From an uncultured Tenacibaculum sp. (GTDB lineage: Bacteria; Bacteroidota; Bacteroidia; Flavobacteriales; Flavobacteriaceae): a DNA stretch of 38,748 nt. This document shows, piece after piece, positions 15,947-24,816 of this stretch. The translations under genes were made by a program, and so were the position numbers. The notes beneath the pieces are model-generated. The model made no database searches. It had not been told where the DNA came from and was given only the letters and a program-made list of their open reading frames with translations. Where the stretch lies: assembly GCA_937922085.1 (NCBI GenBank), contig CAKZVD010000091.1, forward strand, positions 1 through 38,748. The letters run 5' to 3'. Each line of letters opens with the position of its first letter. Within the stretch, counting starts at the first letter, position 1.

Positions 15947-17431
15947 TATAAATCTTGCTACTAATGAATTAATTTGCTTAGATATTTTTAATTTAACTAT
16001 TAAAAATAAATATACTGTACTCATTAAAATACTTTTTAGAATTATATTTAACAAAGGATGAATAGGCACCTTTCTTATATACATTTCTGGTAAAGAAAAA
16101 TTCCAGAAATAAAATAAGAAGAATAAACTTATTATGATTAATAATATTAATCCAGTTTTATTAGTAAACGGATTCATTTTTAGCTTTCTATTAACAAACC
16201 AAAGTTTAAATGTATTAAATATAAAAATGGTTAATAAAGTAGCTATAGCAAGCCCATCTGTATCCATATTAATTTTATGATAAAACAATACATTTAAGAA
16301 ATAAACTAACAAAGCAGAGCCCACCCCTATTGGTAAAGTAATTTTATAAAATTTAGAATTCGCTAAAATCGAACCATTATTACCTAAAAACATATTATAC
16401 ATTTTTGCAGAAGATATTAGTAAAACAGCAAAAACTCCTTGTTCATATCCTTTAGGCATCACCCTAAACAACTCTACTACATTACAATTAATTAAAAGAA
16501 AAAACAGACCTCCTACTACTAATAAATTTATAGAACTTTTTTTATATAGGCTTTCAACTTCTTTAGTATCATTATCATTTAAAGATTTTGACGTTAATGG
16601 TTGTAAAATTTGATTCATTGCCCTACTGGGTGCCTCAATAAAAGAACCTATAAACACTGCTACTGTATAATAAGCTGCAGCTTTAAATGTCTCTTTACTT
16701 ATAACCATTACTTTATCTATATCTAAAATTAAAGCCCCTGCACTTCCTGCTAAAATTATAAATGCTGAAAAAGTTAAAATCTCTCTATAATTATGAGGCA
16801 ATGCAAAATTTAATTTAGGAAAGTATATCGAAAAAGCATAACACATCATTATAAGAGTTCTTATCACATAAAAACCTGTAAGATAAAAAGCAAAGTCTAG
16901 CTTTGTTATTAAATTAAAAGATACAGCTATCAATAATATTAATATTGCTGCTCTATTGTAAAATTCTTTTAAGAAATTACCTAAAACTGTTTTTAACTGA
17001 ACTTTAGCCCATGCATAAAAAACTTCAAAATACGCGCAACAAATAGCTACTATATAAATTACGGAAGTATAATTTCCTATTGTATTATTTTTTTCATCTA
17101 CTAAACGAGTGATTATAAAATCTTGAATTAAATTCCATAAAAAACCAATAGGTAAAGCTATTATTAAAGGCAAAATAATAGCCAATGATAAAAACTTATC
17201 TTTCTCTTGTTTTGTTTTATAAAGAGAAAAAAACTTAATAATTGTATAATGGACACCTAATGCCATAATTGGCATTATTAAATTAGAATAAGCCAATAAA
17301 ACAGTTATGATTCCTTGAAAATCTGCTCCTATAATATTAGGAAAAAAGACAATCGTATTTAAACCACCTATTAAAAATCCTGAATAAATAATTAATGTAT
17401 TCTTAAACGATTGTTTTAAAACTATTCCCAA
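15941..17431 (-). CDS. Oligosaccharide flippase / polysaccharide biosynthesis membrane protein (Wzx-like)
   Basis: This 496-aa protein has about 12-14 hydrophobic segments over its whole length (for example residues 10-30, 37-60, 84-106 and the C-terminal LLNIILKSILMSTVYLFLIV), the layout of the MOP/PST flippase superfamily that moves lipid-linked sugars across the inner membrane. Conserved charged spots (VISKETFKAAAYYTVAVFIGSFIEAPSRAMNQILQPL) fit PST-type flippases. It is the last gene of the glycan operon, 4 bp after a glycosyltransferase. The substrate is unknown. Family confidence comes from topology and context more than from a strict motif. Confidence 0.85.
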   Translation of the reverse strand: MGIVLKQSFKNTLIIYSGFLIGGLNTIVFFPNIIGADFQGIITVLLAYSNLIMPIMALGVHYTIIKFFSLYKTKQEKDKFLSLAIILPLIIALPIGFLWNLIQDFIITRLVDEKNNTIGNYTSVIYIVAICCAYFEVFYAWAKVQLKTVLGNFLKEFYNRAAILILLIAVSFNLITKLDFAFYLTGFYVIRTLIMMCYAFSIYFPKLNFALPHNYREILTFSAFIILAGSAGALILDIDKVMVISKETFKAAAYYTVAVFIGSFIEAPSRAMNQILQPLTSKSLNDNDTKEVESLYKKSSINLLVVGGLFFLLINCNVVELFRVMPKGYEQGVFAVLLISSAKMYNMFLGNNGSILANSKFYKITLPIGVGSALLVYFLNVLFYHKINMDTDGLAIATLLTIFIFNTFKLWFVNRKLKMNPFTNKTGLILLIIISLFFLFYFWNFSLPEMYIRKVPIHPLLNIILKSILMSTVYLFLIVKLKISKQINSLVARFIK

Positions 17432-17435
17432 ATTA

Positions 17436-18716
17436 TTATGATGTTAAATCTTTTATTATTAATGATAATTTCTCTGTTAAACTTTTTCTATGAAATTTTT
17501 TCAAATCAATTTCACTCACTTTTAATCCTTCAGTTTTATATTCTTTATATAGCCTTTTAATTTCACTTTTTGCTTTATTTTTATTTAGAAAATCAATAGC
17601 AACACCTGCTTTTGTTTCTTCTAATATTTCAGCCAAATCACCATCTTCAGGAGCAAATGCTAATATAGGTCTTCTTGCCTGTAAACATTCAAAAGTTTTA
17701 CCTGGTATCATTTCTTTAGCACTTGGATAATCATTTACCACAATTAATAAAACCTGCGCACTCTTTTGATGTTTTTTTGCCTCATTATGTGGTACATAAG
17801 GTAACCTAGAAACATTTTTAAAATTACGTTTTTCTATTTCTTCATGCCATATAGTATCATCTAATTTCCCAATCAATTTAATTTCTAAATCACTTGCAAA
17901 TTCATCACTTTCACTAGACAATTCTGATAAAACTTCCCACAAAAACTTTGGATTCCGTTCAGAATTCATAGATCCTATATGTGTAATAGAAAACTTAGTA
18001 TCTAAAACTAGATTCTCATCTATTTCTTCTTCGGTATCAAATCCGTTTGTGATTACATTTATTTCTGTATTAAATTTTTCATACTTCTTTTTAGCATGAT
18101 TGCTTACCATTAAAACACTATCTGCACTTTTTACTACTTTCTCTTCTAATAAAAAGTGTTTCTTTTTTGCTTTTTTTGTTAAAGGTAATAAATGAAAATA
18201 ATCAATACTTGTCCATGGATCTCTAAAATCTGCCAACCATTTAATACCTAAATCTTCTTTTATTTTCTTTCCAATTAAATGTAAACTATGTGGTGGACCT
18301 GTAGTGATTACCGCATCTATATGATGTTCTGACACATACTCTTTTATTTTCTTTACCGCAGGTTTCACCCAAAACATACGAGCATCTGGTATAAAAAAAT
18401 TCGCTCTTATATATAAAAGTATTTTTGAAAAAAAAGAAGGATTTGGATCTAAAAAACCGGCACTTTTTTGAGCTTCACTTTTTTTAAATTTAGCTACAAT
18501 ATTATTTGGCTCAAAAATAGGACATTTAATAAGCTCTATACCTTCTGGTATATCTTTGGATAAAGACTCATCTATTGTTGGATAGTATGGGTTCTCTGCT
18601 GTAAAAACAACAGGTTCTATACCAAAATCTCTCAAATACTTTACGAACTTTAACCAACGTTGAACTCCTGGTCCGCCAGCTGGTGGCCAATAATATGTTA
18701 CAATTAATACTTTCAA
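17436..18716 (-). CDS. Glycosyltransferase, GT4-like
   Basis: The 426-aa protein has the GT-B fold layout. The N-terminal half begins VLIVTYYWPPAGGPGVQRWLKFVKYL, with the Gly-rich acceptor-side loop GGPGVQR. The middle has WLADFRDPW and ADSVLMVSNHAKKKYEKF. The C-terminal nucleotide-sugar half has THIGSMNSERNPKFLWEVL, YVPHNEAKKHQKSAQVLL and the donor-binding PGKTFECLQARRPILAFAPEDGDLAEIL. The PGKTFE stretch corresponds to the E-X7-E region of GT4 enzymes. The start overlaps the preceding gene by 4 bp. Donor and acceptor cannot be told from the sequence. Confidence 0.88.
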   Translation of the reverse strand: MKVLIVTYYWPPAGGPGVQRWLKFVKYLRDFGIEPVVFTAENPYYPTIDESLSKDIPEGIELIKCPIFEPNNIVAKFKKSEAQKSAGFLDPNPSFFSKILLYIRANFFIPDARMFWVKPAVKKIKEYVSEHHIDAVITTGPPHSLHLIGKKIKEDLGIKWLADFRDPWTSIDYFHLLPLTKKAKKKHFLLEEKVVKSADSVLMVSNHAKKKYEKFNTEINVITNGFDTEEEIDENLVLDTKFSITHIGSMNSERNPKFLWEVLSELSSESDEFASDLEIKLIGKLDDTIWHEEIEKRNFKNVSRLPYVPHNEAKKHQKSAQVLLIVVNDYPSAKEMIPGKTFECLQARRPILAFAPEDGDLAEILEETKAGVAIDFLNKNKAKSEIKRLYKEYKTEGLKVSEIDLKKFHRKSLTEKLSLIIKDLTS

Positions 18717-19897
18717 TCTAAATTATTATAAATTTCTATTAATTCACCCGATGTTTTATCCCAAGTAAAATGATTTCTAACAAACTCTTTTCCACTATTC
18801 CCTAAATCTTCTCTTAATTTTTGATTATTAAATAATAGTAATAATTTACTTGTAAAATCCTCTACATCTTCTGCTACATGAACCAAACCAGCATTCGCTT
18901 CTTCTGTAATATCTTTTTGTGCAATTACATCACTAACTAATAACGGTTTACCAATACTCATATATTGAAATATTTTATTTGCATACGTAGTATCATGATG
19001 AATATTTCTATGCAATGGAGAAACACAAACATCCGCTATTCGAATCCATTCAGGAAACGTAGTATCTATTTGCCATCCCGTTAACTGCACTTGATCTTCA
19101 AGATTTGTATCTGTAATCAGTTTTTCTAAATAGCTACTTGGTTTACCTACAACTACAAATTTTATGTTCTTAATACTGTGTTCTTTCTTTAGTTTTAAAA
19201 TACTTAATACTACTGTTTTTAATCCGCGTCTTGTACCTGTATCTCCTAAATAAAGTAATGTAAAATCTTCTTTTCCTTTTTTGTATGAAATTCCATTTGC
19301 TTTTCCTTCATAAAAAAAAGGTCGTATCGTGTTTGGAACCACTGCTATTTTAACATCTTCTACTCCTACTCTTTCTATTAATTCTTTTTTAGCATGCTTT
19401 GTTACCACAACTACTTTGGATGCTTTTCTTACAAATTCTTCTTCTTTTTTCTTCCATTTTTTTATTGAAATTAAAAGCTTACCATATAATTTTTGTAAGT
19501 GTGGATAAAATCGCATGATTTCTGGTCTATTCTCATGCAAATCGAGAACAACAGGTAATTTTACTCTTTTATTCGCCTTAAAAGAAGCTCCTGCAATTCG
19601 AATATCATGGATATGAATATTATCTAAGTTATTCTTTTTTATAAAATCTTCTATTTTAGATTTCATTAGTAAAGAATAAAACGGAACTGTATATGCTAAA
19701 GCTGATAATTTATATTCTAATTTATTCGTTTTATACCTTCTTACCTCAATTCCTTGAATTATTTCCTTCTCTTTTTCATTCCCATAGGTTAAACAAAATA
19801 AAAAAACTTCATGACCTTGTTTTAAAAGTTCAATCGCTTCATTTTCAACTCTTGGATCTGGTGGATATTCATCATCCAAAATCATTCCTATTCGCAT
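18713..19897 (-). CDS. Glycosyltransferase family 4 protein
   Basis: The 394-aa GT-B enzyme starts MRIGMILDDEYPPDPRVENEA, the usual N-terminal pattern of GT4 enzymes. NIHIHDIRIAGASFKA and VVLDLHENRPEIMRFYPHL lie in the acceptor domain. VVTKHAKKELIERVGVEDVKIAVVPNTI leads into the donor domain, which has YLGDTGTRRGLKTVVLSI, WIRIADVCVSPLHRN and NKIFQYMSIGKPLLVSD, the last carrying the family's E-X7-E equivalent region with one Glu changed to Gln. It overlaps the next glycosyltransferase by 4 bp and is 2 bp from the methyltransferase. Confidence 0.9.
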   Translation of the reverse strand: MRIGMILDDEYPPDPRVENEAIELLKQGHEVFLFCLTYGNEKEKEIIQGIEVRRYKTNKLEYKLSALAYTVPFYSLLMKSKIEDFIKKNNLDNIHIHDIRIAGASFKANKRVKLPVVLDLHENRPEIMRFYPHLQKLYGKLLISIKKWKKKEEEFVRKASKVVVVTKHAKKELIERVGVEDVKIAVVPNTIRPFFYEGKANGISYKKGKEDFTLLYLGDTGTRRGLKTVVLSILKLKKEHSIKNIKFVVVGKPSSYLEKLITDTNLEDQVQLTGWQIDTTFPEWIRIADVCVSPLHRNIHHDTTYANKIFQYMSIGKPLLVSDVIAQKDITEEANAGLVHVAEDVEDFTSKLLLLFNNQKLREDLGNSGKEFVRNHFTWDKTSGELIEIYNNLD

Positions 19898-19899
19898 AC

Positions 19900-20421
19900 T
19901 TATTTCTTTCTTTCAGCATACACTGCATAATATCTTGGTGTAAACTTTCTTAAAATAGGTCTGATTCCTATTTTATTTACTGGGTTTGTCCACTTTTCTG
20001 TTTCCTTTATTTCCCATCCTGTCTTTTCTAACAACCAATCAAATTGCCAATCTTCAAATTCATGATAATGCCTATCCCACATATCTGTTTTACTTCTATA
20101 AGCAGAAGAAAACCATAATTTTAAAGGAACTGTAGTAATTAGTTTCTCAGATTGTATTTGTTGTAAAACATTAAACGGTGCTAATAAATGCTCAAATATT
20201 TCGAAAGATGTTACTGCATCTACTTTATACTCTTTAATTATTTCTGGTAATACATCTAAATCTTCTCCATTCGTATTAAAAACAGTATACCCATTTTGCT
20301 CCATTATTTCACTAAAAGGATTTCTAACTCCTAAATCTAAAATAGTTGCGGGTGCTGGTAAAACTCTTTTTAAAAGATTTAATGTTTCTGTGTATCTTTT
20401 TTTAGGTAATTTCTTGTACAT
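19900..20421 (-). CDS. Class I SAM-dependent methyltransferase-like protein
   Basis: The 173-aa protein has TILDLGVRNPFSEIMEQNGYTVF at the position of motif I. The usual Gly-x-Gly is replaced (DLGVRNP, residues 29-35), which weakens the SAM-binding signature. VDAVTSFEIFEHLLAPFNVLQQI (68-89) is a good motif for the UbiE/Methyltransf_11-like fold (FEHL). The C-terminus (HYHEFEDWQFDWLLEKTGW) matches small methyltransferases found in glycan clusters. It probably modifies a sugar or lipid carrier in the surrounding pathway; the degenerate motif I leaves room for a non-catalytic role. Confidence 0.72.
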   Translation of the reverse strand: MYKKLPKKRYTETLNLLKRVLPAPATILDLGVRNPFSEIMEQNGYTVFNTNGEDLDVLPEIIKEYKVDAVTSFEIFEHLLAPFNVLQQIQSEKLITTVPLKLWFSSAYRSKTDMWDRHYHEFEDWQFDWLLEKTGWEIKETEKWTNPVNKIGIRPILRKFTPRYYAVYAERKK

Positions 20422-20428
20422 ATCTTAA

Positions 20429-23008
20429 TTAAGATTCAGACTTTTTAAGTTGTCCTTTTTTTGTAAAAACAAACCAACCAATTGGAATACCAATCAATAA
20501 TATAAAAAAGACTAATGAAATACTACTTCCTTTTTGTATTATTTGTGGTTCAAATTTAAATTCAATAGTATGATTTCCTGCAGGCACTTTCATCCCTCTT
20601 AACACATAATCTACTTGATAATGTGGTTTTAATTCTCCATCTACATAAGCATTCCATCCGTCTTTATAATAAATTTCAGAAAATACAGCAAATTGATTGT
20701 TTTTAGAAGTACTTTCATAAATTAGATGGTTTGCATCATATTTTTTTAAGCTTATGTTCGCTAATGAATCAATTTCAAATTTAGTTTCACTTTCTATATA
20801 TGCATCTTTTCGTATTACGGCTTCTTTTTTAGTATTTAAACTATTTAAAGCTATCATTTCTTCATTGGCAGAATCAACTACTTTTAATGCTGTAACAAAC
20901 CATGAATTTCCATTCGCCTTTTCATTTGTTTTTACATCTGCTTCTCCGCCTATAAAATACTTTGCATTCAGCATGTTTATAATTTCAAAATTACTTTTTG
21001 AAATTTGATACTCAAATAACTCTTGGTAACGCATCATTTTTGCTGCATGATAACCTCCTATTGACTTATGAAAATAAGATGTTCTAGCTTCATTCATTAA
21101 GTTTGCTGTAAAATTTGCAACTCTATAATGTGATTTATCTTTTAAAATCTGCTTATCTGCTTCGTTTGCTGTAAACGGTTTTTGTACTCTTCTAGCAGAT
21201 GTAAAATCTTCTTTATTTACATATTTTAAATCAACAGATAATAAATCGAATAAAATCAAAACTGTTAATCCGATTATAATTGGTCCCTTTTTTAATTTGT
21301 CTTTTAAGTATGCCCATAATAATCCTGCTGATACTAGTATTAAAAGTAAAGAACGAAGACTATCATTAAATAACATTGATTTTCTATCAGAAATTAAAGC
21401 TTCTATTAATACTGGTAATTCCTTATAGTTTCCATCTCTTATTCCTATAAAATCAAATAAACTATTTCCAAATACGATAAAAAACAATGCAATTCCTCCA
21501 GATATATATACTGCCTTTTTTAACGCTTTTAATTTAAATTCTTTAGTAAGACTTTCATTTGTAAAGAATTCTTTTAATCCTAAAACAGCTAACAAAGGAA
21601 TACACAATTCTGCTATTACTTGTATAGATGAAACCGCTCTAAATTTATTATACAATGGAATATAATCTATAAAAAAGTTTGTTATTGTAGGGTAATTTTT
21701 ACCCCAACTTAACACTAATGATAAAGTAACGGAAAGTACTAACCATTTAACAAATTTGTTTTTTGCAAAAAATATTAACGCAAATAAAGCTAACACTATT
21801 AAAATATCTAAAGAAAAACCAGTTCCTGAAGTTCCGCTAACTATAAATAATCTTATAAATATTAAAATAATTGAAGCTAAGGACAGTCCACTTTTAGCAT
21901 TCAATTTTATTTTTTCATTCTTTGATTCAAATAAAACAATCGCAAATATGAATAAAAAGATAAGTATTGCACCAATATAAGCAGGTGCTTCTACAATAGG
22001 CTGTGTCCCCCAATACGTTAATGCTTCACTTGCATAACCCTCAGCCATCTTTTTACCTCCATTTTGCTCTAATGTTTTGTAAAACTCTGTATTTTCTCCT
22101 AATTTTTCAACCGTTCCTCCTCCCATAAAACGAGGAATAAATAAATTGAAAGTTTCCCAAATTCCGTAACTATACTCTGTTATATAAGAAGTATCTAATC
22201 CTGATGTTTTTTCTTTAGGGCTTCCATCAGGGTTTATAGTTAATTCAGAAGTACTTCTTGTACTATACTTTGCATATTCTTTTGTAGATAACAAACGTGT
22301 TGCATTAGTTCCTAAACTTATAATAAAAGCGACTAGTAAGATTCCTACTTGTTTTGCAAATGTTGGTATTGTTTTATTTTTTACTGCTTCAATACATTCA
22401 ACAATACCTAAAATTAATAAACAAAAAGCTAAATAATAGGTCATTTGTATATGATTTGCTACAATTTCTAAAGCCATAGCTAAAGAAGTTATTACAAACC
22501 CCAATAAATAACGTTTTTGAAAAACATATAAAACTCCAGCCAAAACAGCTGGCATATATGCTATTGCATGTGCTTTTGAATTATGACCTGCGCCAAAAAT
22601 GATAATTAAATAGGTAGAAAAACCAAAGGACAAACTTCCTAATATGGCTAACTTCCATTCAACTTTTAATGCACTTAATAACAAGAAAAAACCTATGAAA
22701 TATAAGAAAAGATAATCTGCAGGTCTTGGTAAAAAGCGAAGCGCATAATCGATTTGTTTTATAAAATCGTTTGGAAATCTAGATCCTACTTGGTAGGATG
22801 GCATTCCACTAAATGCATTTCCAATCCAATAAGGTTCTAATTTTTTTTCGGCTCTAAAATCATTCATCTCCTTAGCCATTCCAACATACTGTCGAATATC
22901 ACTCTGCTTTATTTGCTTTCCACTAAGCACAGGGTTGAAATATAAAAGAGAGGCTATAATAAATAATACTAGAGCGCCTAAATAAGGTAGAAATTTGTTA
23001 ATTTTCAT
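20429..23008 (-). CDS. YfhO-family large membrane protein
   Basis: The 859-aa protein has about a dozen transmembrane segments in the first 640 residues and a soluble C-terminal domain of about 190 residues before a last helix (SSISLVFFILLIGIPIGWFVF). The early extracytoplasmic motif YWIGNAFSGMPSYQ and the helix-rich FLPRPADYLFLYF are typical of the Bacteroidota branch of YfhO (PF09586), a GT-C-like family. In Bacillus, YfhO is needed to glycosylate lipoteichoic acid. The C-terminal YKDGWNAYVDGELKPHYQVDYVLRGMKVPAGNH is the conserved lectin-like segment. A role in transferring a lipid-linked sugar outside the inner membrane is inferred from the family and from the flippase and glycosyltransferases in the same operon. 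Confidence 0.88.
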   Translation of the reverse strand: MKINKFLPYLGALVLFIIASLLYFNPVLSGKQIKQSDIRQYVGMAKEMNDFRAEKKLEPYWIGNAFSGMPSYQVGSRFPNDFIKQIDYALRFLPRPADYLFLYFIGFFLLLSALKVEWKLAILGSLSFGFSTYLIIIFGAGHNSKAHAIAYMPAVLAGVLYVFQKRYLLGFVITSLAMALEIVANHIQMTYYLAFCLLILGIVECIEAVKNKTIPTFAKQVGILLVAFIISLGTNATRLLSTKEYAKYSTRSTSELTINPDGSPKEKTSGLDTSYITEYSYGIWETFNLFIPRFMGGGTVEKLGENTEFYKTLEQNGGKKMAEGYASEALTYWGTQPIVEAPAYIGAILIFLFIFAIVLFESKNEKIKLNAKSGLSLASIILIFIRLFIVSGTSGTGFSLDILIVLALFALIFFAKNKFVKWLVLSVTLSLVLSWGKNYPTITNFFIDYIPLYNKFRAVSSIQVIAELCIPLLAVLGLKEFFTNESLTKEFKLKALKKAVYISGGIALFFIVFGNSLFDFIGIRDGNYKELPVLIEALISDRKSMLFNDSLRSLLLILVSAGLLWAYLKDKLKKGPIIIGLTVLILFDLLSVDLKYVNKEDFTSARRVQKPFTANEADKQILKDKSHYRVANFTANLMNEARTSYFHKSIGGYHAAKMMRYQELFEYQISKSNFEIINMLNAKYFIGGEADVKTNEKANGNSWFVTALKVVDSANEEMIALNSLNTKKEAVIRKDAYIESETKFEIDSLANISLKKYDANHLIYESTSKNNQFAVFSEIYYKDGWNAYVDGELKPHYQVDYVLRGMKVPAGNHTIEFKFEPQIIQKGSSISLVFFILLIGIPIGWFVFTKKGQLKKSES

Positions 23009-23010
23009 AG

Positions 23011-23301
23011 TTAGTCAATTTCTTCAAAATCGATGTATTCACCTACACTTTTGTTTGTTTGTTGATGAGAGTTTGGTTTCTTGTCTATTATTGTTTCTCC
23101 TTCTTTAACTTTGCTTTCAGCATTATTATTATTATTATTATTATATTGTTGTTGTGCTTTTTGTTTCATTTTATCTACTGCCTTTTTCATTAAATAAGGA
23201 CCAAATAATTTGGCCAAAAATTTAAATGCATAATAAACGAAACATATAATTAATATTGTTCTTAAAAACCCCATAGGACCAGCTTCTTGTATTTCAATCA
23301 T
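23011..23301 (-). CDS. DUF4834 family small membrane protein
   Basis: The first ATG gives a 96-aa protein (MIEIQEAGPMGFLRTILIIC...). An upstream in-frame TTG at 23337 would add 12 hydrophobic residues but seems less likely; an ATG at residue 10 is a further option. One transmembrane helix (about 11-28, FLRTILIICFVYYAFKFL) is followed by FGPYLMKKAVDKMKQKAQQQ, a run of seven Asn caused by AAT/AAC repeats (about 23115-23140), and an acidic C-terminus ending GEYIDFEEID. These are the hallmarks of DUF4834, which has no known function. It is the first gene of the glycan operon, 2 bp before yfhO. Confidence 0.8.
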   Translation of the reverse strand: MIEIQEAGPMGFLRTILIICFVYYAFKFLAKLFGPYLMKKAVDKMKQKAQQQYNNNNNNNAESKVKEGETIIDKKPNSHQQTNKSVGEYIDFEEID

Positions 23302-23396
23302 AAATGTTTTTAATAAAAAAACAACCAAAAATAACAATTTGAGTCAAAACCTAGCGTTAATAGTTTGGTAAACTTACAAAATTGAGTTTTTTAATG

Positions 23397-23404
23397 TATG
23401 TTTG
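23397..23404 (+). promoter_or_regulatory. Candidate -7 promoter element (TATGTTTG)
   Basis: A perfect TAnnTTTG match ends 29 bp before the ATG at 23434. Because it covers the more upstream ATG of the frame (23398), it argues that translation starts at 23434 rather than there. Confidence 0.5.
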
Positions 23405-23433
23405 TATTACCCTTTATTATGTTTATGTTGAAG

Positions 23434-24798
23434 ATGATTAAACGAATTTTAAGTATACTTTCTTTATTATTAGTAACTTCTGTATGTGCACAATATACTG
23501 ATGTTATTAATTCTAATAGACCAGGGTTTTCAGAAAGTCCTTATAGTGTAGGTGTTGGTATTTATCAATTGGAATCTAGTATTTTTCATAGAAAATTTGA
23601 AGCTAGAGATCCTCTTTTTAGTAATCCTAGAGCTACAGGTATTGATTTACACTATAGAATGGGGTTATTTGACGAAAAATTAGAATTTAACTTAACAACT
23701 TCTCTACAGTCTAGTGAGTTTGCTTTTACCAATGTTTTTCAATCTTCTTATTCAGAATTTGGTATTGGTCAATTAAGTATAGGTGCTAAATATTTGGTTT
23801 ACATTCCTAAATACGATGATAAAGGAAAAGAAATTAGAAGTTGGAATAAAAGACATGGCTTTGATTGGAAAAGATGGATTCCTCATGTAGCTGTTTATGC
23901 AGGTGTTAATTTTGGTTCTATTTTAAATGATTTTCATGCTCGTGGTGGAGTTACTCCTAAAGTTGGGGTATTATTACAAAATGAATTTTCAAATAAGCTA
24001 AATGTAGTTACGAATGTTTATTATAACTATATCGGTAGCTTTTCTCCTGAACTTTCTTATGTAGTAACAGGTACTTATAATTTTAATGATAAATGGTCTG
24101 GTTTTGCAGAACATCAAGCGATATTTAATAATCAAGAAAGTCAAAGTAACTTAGGTTTAGGTGCTGCTTATTTATTTAATCAAAATTTACAAATAAATTC
24201 TTCTATTAGAGCTACTTTTCAAGAGGAAAGCCTTGGATATTATACAAGTGTTGGTGTTTCATATAGACTAAATAGACATGTTGATCAGTTTGAAGAATTA
24301 GATGAGTTTGGTAATAAAATTGAAGATGATGAAAAGCAAACCTATAACAAAGGGTTCTTTGGTAGATTATGGGATAAAATAACTGGTGTTTTCAAGAAGA
24401 AAGATAAAAAAGAAGTACAACTTGAAGAAGGTGTAGATCCTGTAAACACAAAAGAAAATCCTAGAGGAAGAGTTCGTCAAAAATCTATTTTAGACGATCT
24501 TACTAAGGAAGATAAGAAAGCTAAAAAGAAAACTATTAAAGAAAAAAATAAAGCTTCTAAGAAAAAGAAAAAGGCGGAAGAAAAAGAGAAAAGAAAGCTA
24601 GAAAAAGCTAAAGAAAAAGAAGCTAAGAAAAAAGCCAAAGAAGAAGAAAAATTAGAAAAAGAAATAAAGAAACTAGAAGAAGAGTTAAAAAAGGAAGAAG
24701 AAGAAGAGTTAAATAAAAAGTATAAAGAAGAAAAGAAAAAGAAGGAAGAAGAAGAGAAAAAAAAGAAAAAGGAAAAAGAAGAGAAAGAAGAAAAATAG
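23434..24798 (+). CDS. Outer-membrane β-barrel protein (MetA-type) with long Lys/Glu coiled tail
   Basis: The ATG at 23434 gives 454 aa with the signal peptide MIKRILSILSLLLVTSVCAQ. The frame is open upstream to ATG 23398, but that lies on the promoter box. Residues about 20-285 alternate like a β-barrel (NSNRPGFSESPYSVGVGIYQLE, YNYIGSFSPELSYVVTGTYNF, FAEHQAIFNN, INSSIRATF) and match the transporter/phenol-degradation barrel family (PF13557). After YRLNRHVDQFEELDEFG comes a linker, and from about 350 to the end there is an almost pure Lys/Glu/Ala region that would be a long charged helix. The barrel call is good and the tail is unusual. It heads a three-gene unit with the GNAT protein and RsmE. 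Confidence 0.8.
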   Translation: MIKRILSILSLLLVTSVCAQYTDVINSNRPGFSESPYSVGVGIYQLESSIFHRKFEARDPLFSNPRATGIDLHYRMGLFDEKLEFNLTTSLQSSEFAFTNVFQSSYSEFGIGQLSIGAKYLVYIPKYDDKGKEIRSWNKRHGFDWKRWIPHVAVYAGVNFGSILNDFHARGGVTPKVGVLLQNEFSNKLNVVTNVYYNYIGSFSPELSYVVTGTYNFNDKWSGFAEHQAIFNNQESQSNLGLGAAYLFNQNLQINSSIRATFQEESLGYYTSVGVSYRLNRHVDQFEELDEFGNKIEDDEKQTYNKGFFGRLWDKITGVFKKKDKKEVQLEEGVDPVNTKENPRGRVRQKSILDDLTKEDKKAKKKTIKEKNKASKKKKKAEEKEKRKLEKAKEKEAKKKAKEEEKLEKEIKKLEEELKKEEEEELNKKYKEEKKKKEEEEKKKKKEKEEKEEK

Positions 24799-24816
24799 AA
24801 ATTATACTTTTGCTGT

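Noticed and set aside
23299..23337. TTG start at 23337 for the DUF4834 gene
   Set aside because: An ATG 12 codons downstream gives the usual family length, and the extra residues look like chance hydrophobic codons from poly-T DNA.
23398..23433. Upstream ATG at 23398 for the outer-membrane barrel protein
   Set aside because: It lies within a perfect TAnnTTTG promoter box (23397-23404), while ATG 23434 gives a compact signal peptide starting Met-Ile-Lys-Arg.
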